From Agapetus fuscipes (taxonomy: Eukaryota > Arthropoda > Insecta > Trichoptera > Glossosomatidae): a DNA stretch of 64,000 nucleotides. The position numbers and the translations under genes were made by a program. Where the stretch lies: assembly GCA_951799405.1 (NCBI GenBank), contig OX637343.1, positions 17,834,524-17,898,523 on the forward strand. Direction: 5' to 3'. Shown one piece after another: positions 42,890-53,837 of the stretch (within the stretch, counting starts at the first letter, position 1; every line of letters starts with the position of its first letter). The notes under the pieces are model-generated. The model searched no databases. It was given only the letters and a program-made list of their open reading frames with translations, and was not told the origin of the DNA.

Positions 42890-44330
42890 GTTATGATTTT
42901 ACTTGGGTTCTTTTTAATGAAACAGCGATTTATTTATTAACAGGATTTATTTTCTACAGTATAAGGTTACAGAATACTGCTCTAGCTCTATCGACTTCGC
43001 GTCACAATGTTTCAAGCGTCTCTCGGTCTTCTTGGTTTTATTAAAAACCAACATGAATCGCCACTTTCTCTCAGTGTCTCGAAACAAAGGCAACACAACA
43101 CTACGCAGCTAACAGCCCTACTACAATGGATCAGGACATCAACTGTCACCTCGCCAACACCTCTGCGGTATTTTACAGACCCCCAAACACCATGAAATTA
43201 CACGAGGTTTCTTTTAATAATGCCACCGTCAACAAATCGTCCACAAGCGAATTTTCTTTTTGCCAGCAGTTCCGGCCGACAAAAACAGGTCGATATGGCA
43301 TACTTCGTACTGTCACGACTTACATGGGCTCAATCTAATAAAACTTCGATTTAAATTATTTAAAAGGATTCACTCACATTTGATTCACAGTTAAACTTTC
43401 GTACTATCTCGCTCAATGACTAGTACTAATGCCGCCTTCAAAGCGTTGCCATCTATATTTATATGTATGTGAATAAGGGCTACTCTGGTATACACCAGAA
43501 GCGCTATTCTGCTAGATTGCACTTTAAAATACACTTGGATATCAATTCAAGTCGGAGCTTGCTAGCGCTTGCGAGAGAACTCCATAGATAAAAAATCACA
43601 GTAAACCTTATTTTTGGACACGAATCGCTATGGAGTGTGATCGCTTAAGGTCGTAAGGAATTTAGCAGAATAACGCATCAGACCATGCCAGAAGCTTCGA
43701 GTGAACACTAGTACCACCATCCAAATACCTATGTCTAGAGACACACACACAATTAGGTAGAACACACACAGATACATAAATCGTAAGTAAACATACACAG
43801 ACAAAATAATACATTCTTAACTGTACAAAAACTTTCATTCACTTTGAAAACCCAGCGAGATAAAAAAACGTCTACGATTGAATACTATAGTTTCTTTGAA
43901 AACATCGAGATAAAAAAGCTCCGCGATTGAATAGGGAAAACCCCAGCGCACTTACACAATTCTCAATAGATTGTTTTGATGATGGAATTTCAAGGTTTCT
44001 GGCTGATGTTTTCCCGCCAACTTAGCATGTTTATGGTCGTGTTTTCGTCGACACATTCTATTTTCGACTTTTCCAAGTCGCTGCCTCCGACGGGGTGCTC
44101 AGCGTCCCGCAAAAAATGTCAAAACACTGTATAATTTATAGATTTGTCACTCGCTAACCGCCATCTTTAGTGTTTATGAAAATGAAACACTTTTTTACTG
44201 AAAGAGAGGAGAGCCTTAACTTCGTTATGCTCCCCTTTAGATGTTCACGCAACACTCTACACTCTTGCTGAATGCGTATTTATTTATTTAACATTTTACG
44301 GCACAGAATGCCTTTTACAGAAAAAAAAAA
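42890..44330. other. Unassigned region, possibly an old LTR element
   Basis: 43070-43140 repeats a segment seen at 21615-21665 (AACAAAGGCAACACAACACT and ACGCAGCTAACA). The rest has no recognised motif. A frame at 43007-43195 is short and has no family resemblance. I could not find convincing LTR borders. Confidence 0.3.
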
Positions 44331-44402
44331 ACAAATAGAAAAAAGTAGAAAATCAATGGTTAAATGCAAACAAGCAATGTGAGTAGTACATAGATAACAG
44401 CA

Positions 44403-44845
44403 ATCTAATCTAATCTAATCTAATCTAAGCTGCAAGGATATATATCATTTAAGATTTATATTAAATGCATTCCCACAAGCAGACATGTATAATTTCGCGC
44501 TAACACATGCCGCATGTGAACCTACATTATAAAAACCCAATCTCAAATGAACATAAGCCCTGCAACTCTTGCCGTCCTTCCCTGAAATAGGGGTGACATT
44601 GGCAAAGTGAATCATTTTTTACAGTATGGGTGGTCAGCCGCATACCAACCTATAAGTCAAGGAACACACATGACAAATTACATTTTTTAAATCAATAAAT
44701 AATATAATCAATAAATAATATAATAAACCCTAGCCGCCAACATTACAGATCAACCGCCATTTATTTCTATCCTTACATACTTCTTTCATTTCCTCCAGAG
44801 TCATAACCTTCTTCATACAAGCTCTTCTTTTATTATGAACAAAAG
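44403..44845 (-). mobile_element. RTE-like LINE 3' end with complete RTE-tail
   Basis: The last polymerase codons (complement TATGACTCTGGAGGAAATGA and GTATGTAAGGATAGAAATAAA) at 44845-44745 are joined by about 80 bp to a full RTE-tail ending in (ATTAG)n at 44403. Confidence 0.8.
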
Positions 44846-45061
44846 CAAGAAGCAAAAGAACGAAATTTACATACAACTTTTTACAAAGATACGTAGATGA
44901 TCATACCACATTTGATTACATGAATCTGATAGCCAATACACCTTTAGATATGCAATGTAGTAAATTGGATTATTTATATTGGAAATATTTTATCGTTTTC
45001 GCGTGCAAGAAGAATTGCAAAGTGCAAAGATTCCGTAAGAGGGATTATTGATTATTGATTA

Positions 45062-45325
45062 TATTCCTTAACTTATAGGTTGGTATAAGACTGACTGAAA
45101 AATGGCTGGTAAAAAAATGGTTCACGTTGCCAATGTCACCCGTGTTTCAGAGAAGGTCGGCAAAAGTTGCAGGGTTGATGTTCATTTGAGGTTTGGTTTA
45201 AATTTGTAAGTACATATTCATCATTTGTAAGCGCGAACTTTCACGTGTCTGTTTGTGGGCATGCATTTGATATGAGTTTTGAATGTTAATATATCTTTGC
45301 AACTTAGATTATAGATTACAGACCG
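45062..45325 (+). repeat. RTE-tail copy
   Basis: From TTCCTTAACTTATAGGTTGG to CAACTTAGATTATAGATTA. Confidence 0.8.
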
Positions 45326-45354
45326 TGTAATGGAAATGAAGCATTTGAGAAGCA

Positions 45355-45603
45355 TCTAATCTAATCTAAGTTGCAAAGATATGTTACATTGGAGATTCAC
45401 ATTACATGCATTCCCACAACCAGACACGTACAAGTTCGCGCTTGCACATGCCTCATGTGAACCTGCAACATAAAAACCAAATCTCAAATGGACATACACC
45501 CTGAAACTCTTGCCGTCCTTCCCTGAAACAGGGGGACATTGGCAAAGTGAACCATTTTTACAGCATGGGTGGTCAGCCGCAGACTAACCTATAAGTCAGG
45601 AAC
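45355..45603 (-). repeat. RTE-tail copy
   Basis: From ATCTAATCTAATCTAAGTTGC to AACCTATAAGTCAGGAAC. Confidence 0.85.
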
Positions 45604-46256
45604 AAAGCAAGGAAGCATGACAAGAAAAACTCTGAAAGATTGAGTTAAGAATGAATGGGCAAAGAAAAATGTAGGTTTAAAGAGGATGTAAAAGTTAAGG
45701 TATAAAAGAATGTGATGAGATGGTTTGGGCATGTGGAAAGAATGAATGATGATAGACAGACAAAGTATATACGTATATACAGAGGAAGAGTGATAGGAAA
45801 TAGAGGTAAGGGACGACCGAGAAAATTACGGAGTGATCAGGTTGAGGAGATTGTGAAAGAATGGTGTATACAAAGTTATTGTAAAAGAAGAAAATGTATG
45901 AAAAGGTGATGGATATGAACGAATTGAATAAGGTATGTAAGGATAGGAAGAAATGGAGGCAGCTCTGCTGAGCTTATTTATTTAGTTAGTTAGTCCTTCC
46001 TTGACTTATAGGTTGTTATGCGGCTGACCACCCATAATATAAAAATGGTTCACTTTGCCAATGTCACCCCTGTTTCAGGGAAGGACGGCAAGAGTTGCAA
46101 GGCTTATGTTCATTTGAGATTGGGTTTTTATATTGTAGGTCCACATGCGGCATGTGTTAGCGCGAAATTATACATATCTGCTTGTGGGAATGCATTTAGT
46201 ATAAATCTTAAATGATATATATCTTTGCAGCTTAGATTAGATTAGATTAGATTAGT
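45604..46256 (+). mobile_element. RTE-like LINE 3' end with RTE-tail
   Basis: The 65-codon frame 45712-45909 reads [19 protein letters not shown] and [19 protein letters not shown]; the end [12 protein letters not shown] follows in another frame. After GAGCTTATTTATTTAG the RTE-tail starts at 45993 and ends with (ATTAG)n. Confidence 0.8.
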
Positions 46257-46429
46257 CACTCTGCGCTGCCATCATGCATTTTTTGAGTGACCACTTAAGC
46301 ATGCAAGAGTGATGATCTGTGTGGAGCATTAGAGATGAACATTCACAATGATGCTGAAAACTTGAAGCCAAGGATAATGTTGTGAGTTATTTTTTAGAAA
46401 AAATATGTATCTATCTATAATAATCTAAG

Positions 46430-47115
46430 CTGCCAAAATATGTTGACATTTAATGCTCACATTAAATGCATGCCCACATACAGGCACATGTAGGTTCGCG
46501 CCTACACACTCTGCATGTCTAACTTTATCCAATTTAATCTAAGTTGCAAAGATATGTAACATTGGGGATTCACATTAATAATAATAATTGGACAATTTGT
46601 AAACAGCGCCGTTTAGTGGCACTAGCCACCCCAAGGGCGCTTTTATGTGTTGAAGCTTCTGTTAAACAAATGTGTCTTAAGCAACTTCCTGAAACTGCCA
46701 ACACTGGTCTCTGTTCTTTACATTACATGCATTCTCGCAAGCAGACACGTACAAGTTCGCGCTTGCGCTTGCCGCATGTGGACCTTCAGCATAAAAACCA
46801 AATCTCAAATGGAAATCACCCTGCAACTCCTGCCGACCTTCCCTGAAACAGGGGTGACATTGACAAAGGGAAAAATTTTCTACAGCAAGGGGGGTCAGCC
46901 GCATACCAACCTATAAGTCAAGGAACATACACAATAAATAACATTTTGGAAATAAACAAATAATAATATGGATAAACATATAAATGAACAAAACCTCACA
47001 TGAACATAAATCTTGAAACTCCTGACGCCTTTCCCTGAAACTGGGATAGCATTAGTAAAAGTGAACCAATTTTTATAGCACGGGGTGTCAGCCTTCTACC
47101 AAACTATCAGTCAAG
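46430..47115 (-). repeat. RTE-tail copies, one interrupted by a LINE end
   Basis: 46430-46520 is a truncated copy. 46530-46923 is a copy split at 46573-46718 by a minus-strand LINE end (complement GGCTAGTGCCACTAAACGGC). 46990-47115 is a diverged copy. Confidence 0.65.
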
Positions 47116-47155
47116 GAACATAACAGTAATTAAAAAGGTTTTTTGCAGAGTTTTA

Positions 47156-47495
47156 TGTCCGGTCGATAGCTCAGTTGGTAGAGTGCTTGCATTCTACCCC
47201 GTGAGCTCGGGTTCGAATCCCACCGAGGAGGGTGTCAGAAATGATTTCCTATTTCGGTGTTTTGTCAAACCCCATAATAAAAATACCGACAAGGTTTACT
47301 CAGCCTTCACAAGAAATGAGTACCAGCCCCCTCGGGAGCTGGGAAACTCCCACTTCAACTGAAGTGGTTGGCGTAAGGCCGGTCCCCTTACCTGTAAAAA
47401 TAAATAGGTTCAACTCGCCACATGCTACCCCTTCGGGGATAACGCGGCAAGAAGTTACACTATACGTGTAGCTTAGTTGCGTTGCGTTGCAGAGC
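47156..47495 (+). mobile_element. SINE-B, full length
   Basis: GGTCGATAGCTCAGTTGGTAG, GGTTCGAATCCCACCGAGG, full body and a TTGCGTTGCGTTGC tail at 47478-47491. Confidence 0.85.
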
Positions 47496-47780
47496 AAGTC
47501 TTGTCTATGGACGAGTTGTCTTTGACCGATTTGTCGTGACGCGGTGTGTAATGGCTGTGAATGTTAATTTGCATTTGCAACTTGTAGTATAGATTATATC
47601 AGCTACCGTTTATTCTCCGTGGGTGTACCCTCGCATTACATAATACACGAGATGCTAAGTCTAGGTAATATTGCCGACACCGTAATTCCGTCTCCGTAGA
47701 CCCGCCTGCCCTCTACGGCCTACGACACGCCGTAGCACCTTCACAATACATGTTAGAACTCCTCGTGAACAGCTACGATC
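47496..47780. other. Intergenic DNA, nothing recognised
   Basis: A GC-richer patch at 47680-47745 (CCGCCTGCCCTCTACGGCCT) has no open frame of note. Confidence 0.35.
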
Positions 47781-47788
47781 GTGTAGAT

Positions 47789-48520
47789 CAGTGGCTCTTA
47801 ACCTTTCTTTGGCCTAGGACTACTTTTGATATTTTATTTCGACTTAAAATAATAATTGCCCAATTTTACATAGAGCCGTTTAGTGGCACTAGTTTTGAAG
47901 CTTGTGTATCGGTCCGTAGTCTAGTAGTTAACACTTCTGACTCGTAAATGGAAGGTTGTGGGTTTGAGTCCCGGCGGAGCACAAAAAAATACCATTTATA
48001 TTTTCAAATTTGCTCTTCGCTGGGTTGAAAAATTAACAAACCTTTACCAAAGACCGGTCACCAAAAAGGTCCATTCAGCCTTACAGCAACTGGGTCTTGC
48101 TTGAGAATTGGCGCGTTGTAGCGATGACCAAGCTCGTAAAAAGTCCGGTCGATAGCTCAGTTGGTAGAATGCTTGCATTCCATGCCGAGAGCAAGGGTTC
48201 GATCCCAAGGTGTACTCAGCTTTCACAAGAAATGAGAACTAGCCCCCCGGGAGCTGGGAAACCCCCACTTTAACTAAAGTGGTTGGCGTAAGGCCGGCCC
48301 CCTTGCCTGTAAAAATAAAAAGGTTCCACTCGCCACACGAGAATCCCTTCGGGGATAACGCAGCAAGAAGTTACACAATATTTATAGCTTAATTTTGTTT
48401 TATCTATTCTCTCCATTCGCAGACGTCACGCTATTTCTTTCAAACACTGCACTTATTAGATTTTGACCATTTTGCGGACCTCTCCCAAGGGTCTCGCAGA
48501 CCAGCGGTTGGGAACCACTG
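47789..48520. mobile_element. hAT-like element containing a composite SINE
   Basis: CAGTGGCTCTTAACCTTTCT and AGCGGTTGGGAACCACTG are inverted ends. GTGTAGAT (47781-47788) and GCGTAGAT (48521-48528) match at 7 of 8 bases. 47900-48405 is a SINE-A/SINE-B composite inserted within it. Confidence 0.75.
47906..48405 (+). mobile_element. Composite SINE-A/SINE-B unit
   Basis: SINE-A tRNA half from GGTCCGTAGTCTAGTAGTTA to GACCAAGCTCGTAAAAAGTC (48144), then SINE-B with the post-B-box deletion seen also at 54795 and 61890 (GGTTCGATCCCAAGGTG). Confidence 0.8.
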
Positions 48521-48837
48521 GCGTAGATGCTTCTCAGAATAGAACCTCTAGAGATTTATGGCAAATCGATATCGGTACATCTTCATCCTTCAGGCCTACG
48601 GAAGCTTTACATCTTGATGCTATATTTAGATAGAAATACATCTTGACTCTTCCAGGTTTCGTGATTTTCTTCGACAGAACATACAAGGCACGTCATTTTG
48701 TAAGATGTTTAGTTTTCCTAAGAAAACAGACAACTAGTCGATTCTTTCATTTATCAAACAAAATACTTGACTGGTTTAAGTTAGAATTACGGTCGTTTGA
48801 CATTTTGACAATTATATTCCTTGACTTTTGACAATTA

Positions 48838-49086
48838 AATTCCTTGACTTATAGGTTGGTATGAGGTTGACCACCCATACTGTAAAAAATGGTTCACTTT
48901 GCCAATGTCACCCCTGTTTCAGGGAATGTCGGCAAGAGTTGCAGGGCTTATGTTCATTTGAGGTTTGGATTTTATTTGTAAGTACACAATCAGCATTTGT
49001 AAGCGCGAACTACACGTGTTTGTTTATAAGCATACATCTGAGAGCTTTGAATGAATATATCCTTGCAACTAAGATTATTATTAGAT
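48838..49086 (+). repeat. RTE-tail nested in the palindromic element
   Basis: From TTCCTTGACTTATAGGTTGG to CAACTAAGATTATTATTAGATT. Confidence 0.8.
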
Positions 49087-49264
49087 TATTATTATTATAT
49101 TAATTTTAAAACTAAACAAATTTCAAAACTTAATTTAACTCGTATATTTCACGAACCGTTTAGAGAGAACTTACATCATTCTCGACGTTTCGTCGGCGAC
49201 GTAGCCAACGTCTTCAGGAGAACATCCTCTCTGTCAGCACATAACATTTTTTCACAAAGAGGAT

Positions 49265-49310
49265 GTTCTCCTGAAGACGTTGGCTACGTCGCCGACGAAA
49301 CGTCGAGAAT
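49265..49310 (+). ncRNA. Hammerhead-ribozyme-like motif, right arm
   Basis: Stem I GUUCUC/GAGAAU, core CUGAAGA plus one C, stem II GUUGGC/GCCGAC with loop UACGUC, GAA, the self-complementary stem III ACGU, C as the cleavage-site base. The left arm (49179-49222, minus) has the same. The stem III of two bases per side would need dimerisation. Confidence 0.5.
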
Positions 49311-49529
49311 GATGTAAGTTCTCTCTAAACGGTTCGTGAAATATACGAGTTAAATTAAGTTTTGAAATTTATTTAGTTTTAAAATTAATATAATTGTCAA
49401 AATACTTGACTTTTTGAGGTTTTATATTTTTTATGGTTTGTGTATTAACACTGTGATGACTCGTTGTTAAGCCTTTCTATATAAAACTTCAAAGAACAAA
49501 GTAATACTTTTTATGGAACACTGTTTTAT

Positions 49530-49772
49530 TTCACTCGTGAAAGGAAAAAGAGGGAAGGGACGACCGAGAAAAGTATGGAGTGATCAGATTGAGATGATTG
49601 TGAAAGAATGGGATATACAAAGTGAGTGTAAAAGAAGAAAATGCATGAAAAAGGTGATGGATATAAGGGATTGAACGAGGTATGTCAGGAAAGGAAAAAA
49701 TGGAGGTAACTCTGCAGAGGCTCTGGCCACCTCTAGCGGAATGGCGACAGAGTTACAGTTACAGTTTATATA
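49530..49772 (+). mobile_element. RTE-like LINE 3' end, TTACAG subfamily
   Basis: GGGAAGGGACGACCGAGAAA to GGAATGGCGACAGAGTTACAG, as at 6056. Confidence 0.75.
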
Positions 49773-49791
49773 CCAGATGATAGGCTCTATA

Positions 49792-50095
49792 GACCGGTCC
49801 GTAGTCCAGTGGTAACACTTCAGACTCGTAAATGGAAGGTTGTAGGTTTGCAATCCCGGCGGAGCATAACAATATACCATTTATATTTTCAAATTTGCTC
49901 TTCGCTGGGTTGAAAAAAATCATAAACCTTTATCAATGACCGGTCACCAAAGGTCCATCCAGCCTTACAGCAACTGGGTCTTGCTTGAGAATTGGCACTT
50001 TCTACAGCGACGACCAAGCTCGCAGAGGGCTCTTGAGGTGTGATGCACACAAAAACAGCGCTCACCAAATAAATCAGCCTAATTTTTTTTTTTAA
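49792..50095 (+). mobile_element. SINE-A, tRNA half, with complete 3' tail
   Basis: GACCGGTCCGTAGTCCAGTG through GAGGGCTCTTGAGGTGTGAT and AATAAATCAGCCTAATTTTT. Confidence 0.85.
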
Positions 50096-50289
50096 TACAC
50101 TGAAAACGTTTGTAAATTTATTTTTTGAGGTTTTCGCTAAAAAAAATATTGGCGATTGTCTAAGTTTGGTAAAGAAATAAAAATTATTATAATATTCCAT
50201 TTTTATATGTTTCTTTAGGTGTAGACGCCTTGAAGACTTTTATGTAATCGTTTATATTTAAAGTGTTCTAAATTATAGGATAGGCGAGG

Positions 50290-51370
50290 AGCTCATTTAA
50301 AATTAATAAAAAAGTACTTAAAATTTCCAGAATGTTATATCAACTTCCCAAAAATCCCCCAGAAATATCAATCGGCTTAAAACTTTGTTAATTTACTGAA
50401 GTTTTCCAAAACATTATAAAATTTTCCGGAGTATATCAAAGTTTTTTGTACATTCTTCAATTTTTTTTCAAAGTATTGCAATATTTTTCAGAATGTAAGA
50501 AAAATTTCCAGAAAATCCTAACATTTTCTGCAACATGACAACATTTTCCAGAGGATTTGAACATTTTCCAAAGATCCCTAATCTTCCGTAACATGACATC
50601 ATTTTCCAAAGGGTTCAAACATTTTTCAAACATCCTTAATCTTCCAAAACATGACAAAATTTTCCAGAGGATTATAGGATTTTCCAGAACATCCTAACAT
50701 TTTCCGCAACATGACAATATTTTCCAGAAAATTTTAACGTTTTCTAAACATCCCTAATCTACCGAAACATGACAACATTTTCCAGAGGATTTTACCATTT
50801 TCCAAACATCTTTAATTTTCCAGAACATGACAGCATTTTTCAGAAGATCAAAAGATTTTCCAGAACATCCTAACATTTTCTGCAACATGACAACATTTTC
50901 CAGAGGATTTAAACATTTTCCAAAGATCCCTAATCTTCCGTAACATGACATCATTTTCCAAAGGGTTCAAACATTTTTCAAACATCCTTAATCTTCCAAA
51001 ACATGACAAAATTTTCCAGAAAATTTTAACGTTTTCTAAACATCCCTAATCTACCGAAACATGACAACATTTTCCAAAGGATTCAAACATTTTTCAAACA
51101 TCCTTAATCTTCCAAAACATGACAAAGTTTTACAGAAATTGTTAACTTTTTCCAAGCATCCCTAATCTACCCAAACATGACAATATTTTCCAAAGGATTT
51201 AAACTTTTTCCAAACATCCTTAATCTACCGAAACATGACAATATTTTCCAGAGGATTTAAACATTCTTAATCTTCCAAAACATGACAACATTTTCTAGGA
51301 AATCAGAGGATTTTACTGAACAGCCTAACATTTTCTAAAGTACATGCACAACATTTTCCACAATATACCA
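50290..51370. repeat. 58-bp minisatellite with higher-order structure
   Basis: ACATGACA recurs at 50533, 50591, 50649, 50709, 50767, 50825, 50885, 50943, 51001, 51059, 51117, 51175, 51233 and 51280. Spacing is 58 bp, or 60 at every third step in the left part. Each unit has three ATTTTCCA-type sub-blocks. 50527-50665 recurs at 50881-51015 almost unchanged. Confidence 0.9.
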
Positions 51371-51624
51371 ACACTTACAGTTAATACACAAACAGCACTT
51401 GTACTAAATACTGCAGTAACACTAACAGTACAGCTTGCACAAATTTAATGACGGTATAATTCCGATGATTTCAGCTGAATACCGTGAAAGTGCACTTGCT
51501 GATTTATACCGGAGCTCGTGCACAGCACTAGCTGCAGATAACGCTAACTGCACTGTCAGAAATCATACCGGGGAATAGTATAATGCGCCGGCAGAGTAGG
51601 GATGTGCTGTATTCAGGATATTCA

Positions 51625-51748
51625 TTTCCCGGTATTAAAGCTCCCCTTACCCGTAAAAATAAATAGGTCCCGAATCACCACATGCGACCCCTTCGGGGAT
51701 AACGCAGGCAAGAAGTTACACTATATGTTTAGCTTAGTTGCGTTAGTA
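51625..51748 (+). repeat. SINE-B 3' fragment
   Basis: CCCCTTACCCGTAAAAATAAA to GTTTAGCTTAGTTGCGTTAG. Confidence 0.7.
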
Positions 51749-51796
51749 AAGCTCAAATGTTATGGTTGTAATCATGCGAAAGGTAAATTGACTAAT

Positions 51797-52036
51797 AATA
51801 ATCTAAGTTGCAAGGATATATTCATTCAAAGCTCTCAGATGTATGCCCACAAACAAACACGTGTAGTTCGCGCTTACAAATGCTGATTGTGTACTTACAA
51901 ATAAAATCCAAACCTCAAATGAACATAAGCCCTGCAACTCTTGCCGACATTCCCTGAAACAGGGGTGACATTGACAAAGTGAACCATTTATACAGTATGG
52001 GTGGTCAGCCTCATGCCAACCTATAAGTCATAGAAT
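51797..52036 (-). repeat. RTE-tail copy
   Basis: From ATAATCTAAGTTGCAAGGAT to CATGCCAACCTATAAGTCA. Confidence 0.8.
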
Positions 52037-52112
52037 AATCAAGTGGTTATTGTCTATGACTCTTTATGAAAGGTTGTAGTTTGAATTCTTAATGTAAGGT
52101 CAAAAAAATGTT

Positions 52113-52475
52113 TGCTGTAGAAAATGTTTCACTTTGCCAATGTCGCCCCTGTTTCAGGGAAGGTCGGCAAGAGTTGCAGGGTGTATGTTCATTTGAGATT
52201 TGGGTTTTTATATTATAGGTTCACATCCGGCATGTGTTAGCGCGAAATTATACATGTCTGCTTGTGGGAATGCATTTAATACACTTTGCCAATGTCACCG
52301 TTGTTTCAGGGAAGGTCGGCAAGAGTTGCAGGGCTTATGTTCATTTGTGATTTAATTTTTATGTTGTAGGTTCACATGCGGCATGTGCAAGTGCGAACTT
52401 ATACGTGTCTGCTTGTGAGAATGCATGTAATGTGAATCCCCAATGTTACACATCTTTGCAACTTAGATTAGATGT
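52113..52475 (+). repeat. Two RTE-tail units in tandem
   Basis: The first unit stops at GGAATGCATTTAATACA (52281), where the second begins in its CACTTTGCCAATGTCACC segment and runs to the ATTAG end. Confidence 0.7.
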
Positions 52476-52769
52476 GGTATTTACCGGGATTCAAGCTGAA
52501 ATAACCGTCACTATCAAATGAGTCTTCGCACAATGGGTTGATAGTAATAGACTCATATACCGGTCATACTCTCTGTTCTAAGACAATGCTCGGCATATTA
52601 ATATAGCCCACTGCCTGCATAATTATGTTGCACAATCTCTAGATGCTATCTGTACTCTGCTCTGTGGGCCATTAGCGGTGAAACGGAGTGTGGACTAGAT
52701 GGAACGACTAGCTCTGGCTAAGATAGTGTGTACAGGTTATTTAGGATAGCTGATAGGTAAATAATCTAA

Positions 52770-52990
52770 AATTAAATCTAAATCTAAGCTGCAAAGATAT
52801 ACATAATTTAAGATTCGTATTAAACGCGTTCCCACAAGCAGACATGTTCGCGCTAACACATGCCGCATGTGGACGATGAAAAACAATATAAAACCCAATC
52901 TCAAATGAACATAAGCCCTGCAACTCTTGCCGATCTTCCCTGAAACAGGGGTGACATTGGCAAAGTGAACCATTTTTTACAGTATGGGGG
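52770..52990 (-). repeat. RTE-tail copy
   Basis: From AATCTAAATCTAAGCTGC to TTTTTTACAGTATGGGGGG. Confidence 0.8.
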
Positions 52991-53172
52991 GTTGTTGTTA
53001 ATGTGATTTATTGTTATTATTTATGTTGCTTTACTTTATGTTATAAACTCATTCATATTTAGGTTAGGTTAGGCTCATCAATTTGCACGGTGTCGTGTCT
53101 ATAAGTTTGCAACTGTGAAAATAAAGTAAGTCAACGTCGCCGTGCACATAATAACAACCATTTTATTTTGGT

Positions 53173-53222
53173 TCATACCTGATGATGATCTACTAGGTCG
53201 AAAACGTTTGTAATTTGTTTTA
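53173..53222 (+). ncRNA. Hammerhead-like motif, short version
   Basis: UAC-CUGAUGA-U, stem II GAUC/GGUC with loop UACUA, GAA, palindromic AACGUU, U, then GUA closing a 3-bp stem I. Surroundings resemble a Penelope-like end. Weakest of the set. Confidence 0.35.
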
Positions 53223-53559
53223 AAGATTTTAATCTTTTTAAATAAATTTTATTGTGAAAATAAACAGTGTTTTGTTTGAATTCATTCAAAAAATTATAAA
53301 TTAAACAATATGAATTTTCACAGTGCTAATACACAAACAATACAAAATATAATTTTATTTTGGGGTTGGAAATAAATGGGTGGTCAGGCGCATACCAACC
53401 TATAAGTCAAGGAACACATACAACAACTTATATTTTTCTACATGAACATAAAATTTAATTATCTTATCGCTAAAATAGGGATTGCTCCGGCAAAAGTAAG
53501 TGGTCAGCCTCTCTCCAACCTCATAGCATAAGCGCTCATATTCTTACAGTGCATTAATT

Positions 53560-53830
53560 CGCAATCACAATGCTAATGTTTTTGCTTATGACTTTAAAAC
53601 GCGACCGCCTCTACTTCCGTTTCCGCCGCTTTCCGCTGACGCGCGCGCAATTTCAAAAATTGCAAAAAGGCGACGCCAGCACTTCCGGTGCGCTTAGAAA
53701 TGTTTATTTCCGGTTGGCCGGATACAGTGCACCGAGTGTTAAAATATATTTTCGAATAAACTGCTCGCTATCGCGTAAATCGAAAATGTATGGAATATAC
53801 TGCGGCACTCATGGTGAGTGATTTAGTTTT
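53560..53830 (+). promoter_or_regulatory. CpG-rich island with ETS-like sites, possible promoter or first exon
   Basis: Many CpG, CTTCCGG-type motifs at 53612, 53690 and 53711, and GCGCGCGC at 53640 stand out from AT-rich flanks. A frame of 83 codons (53570-53821) covers it, and ATG at 53788 is followed by a donor-like GGTGAGTG at 53814. I cannot find a matching downstream exon. Confidence 0.3.
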
Positions 53831-53837
53831 TATACTA

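Larger units (their letters stand above)
48773..49397 (+). mobile_element. Palindromic hammerhead-like element, copy 3, with 14-bp duplication
   Basis: Flanked by CAAAATACTTGACT at 48759-48772 and 49398-49411. The head GGTTTAAGTTAGAATTACGG is followed by an RTE-tail insertion (48820-49085). Arms of about 140 bp (49085-49222 and 49260-49397) are near-perfect inverted repeats. Each arm has the hammerhead-like motif. No protein is encoded. Confidence 0.85.

Noticed and set aside
42890..44399. A long LTR bounded by TGTTATG and ATAACA
   Set aside because: No matching target duplication and no promoter or other LTR signals could be made out.
47156..47232. A tRNA gene with A and B boxes
   Set aside because: The same head with its SINE-B body is found many times; there is no proper acceptor stem closure.
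49051..49317. A small protein ending in a GYVADETSRMM-like peptide
   Set aside because: It is the in-frame reading of the palindromic hammerhead-like element and recurs wherever that element lies.
53054..53073. Interstitial insect telomere repeat (TTAGG)n
   Set aside because: Only two to three units of TTAGGT-like sequence; too short to claim.
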